From: Patescibacteria group bacterium
GTDB taxonomy: Bacteria; Patescibacteriota; Minisyncoccia; Phycocordibacterales; PALSA-1337
Length of the DNA stretch: 5,576 bases
Assembly (NCBI GenBank): GCA_028871265.1
Contig: JAGWNR010000046.1
Coordinates: 1 to 5,576 of the forward strand
Direction of reading: 5' to 3'
The notes under the pieces were generated by a model that ran no database searches, was not told where the DNA came from, and worked only from the letters and a program-made list of their open reading frames with translations. The translations under genes were made by a program, and so were the position numbers. Of this stretch, positions 5,559-5,576 are shown piece by piece (positions within the stretch are counted from its first letter, which is position 1; each line of letters opens with the position of its first letter).

Positions 5559-5576
5559 GCAGATTATTGCGCAAAT

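Noticed and set aside
1..5576. Alternative genetic code (TGA read as glycine, as in some CPR groups)
   Set aside because: TGA ends the isomerase and the 340-aa gene at sensible positions, the latter just before a terminator, and no long frame is interrupted by TGA.

Overview
The window looks like a compact bacterial chromosome segment with moderate GC (about 50%), short intergenic gaps, standard stop codons (TAA, TAG and TGA all used as stops) and weak or absent Shine-Dalgarno sites at several genes. The mix of a cupin-type phosphoglucose isomerase, a glycosyltransferase of no familiar subfamily, a RhuM-type protein, an isolated purF and a DUF1761-like membrane protein fits an uncultivated lineage such as a Patescibacteria/CPR bacterium. 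That placement is inference, because no marker gene is present.

Layout, left to right. (1) The 3' end of a cupin-type glucose-6-phosphate isomerase gene overlaps by four bases (ATGA) the start of a 450-aa GT-B/MurG/MGDG-synthase-like glycosyltransferase; the two should be one transcription unit. (2) A 392-bp gap holds a 10-bp inverted repeat abutting an 18-bp perfect palindrome, then a good sigma70-type promoter and a leader of about 135 nt. (3) A 340-aa soluble protein that I do not recognise follows, closed by a clear intrinsic terminator; it is a self-contained monocistronic unit. (4) On the minus strand is a short, AT-richer RhuM-family gene. Its family-like N-terminal residues continue upstream of the only usable start codon, so it may be 5'-damaged. 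(5) The promoter of purF lies over this damaged 5' end, with a -10 box that reads as TATAGT on both strands. (6) purF encodes a complete class II glutamine amidotransferase/phosphoribosyltransferase with 4Fe-4S cysteines, and ends at a strong, partly bidirectional terminator. (7) A four-helix membrane protein of DUF1761 type converges on that terminator from the minus strand.

The genes do not form one pathway. The left pair points to sugar-phosphate and glycan or glycolipid metabolism, purF to the first committed step of purine synthesis, and RhuM is a typical accessory gene. I found no compelling evidence of a complete new multi-gene system. The points most worth following are the unrecognised 340-aa protein with its own promoter, long leader and terminator; the eroded RhuM start sharing a symmetric promoter with purF; and the coupled isomerase/glycosyltransferase pair.
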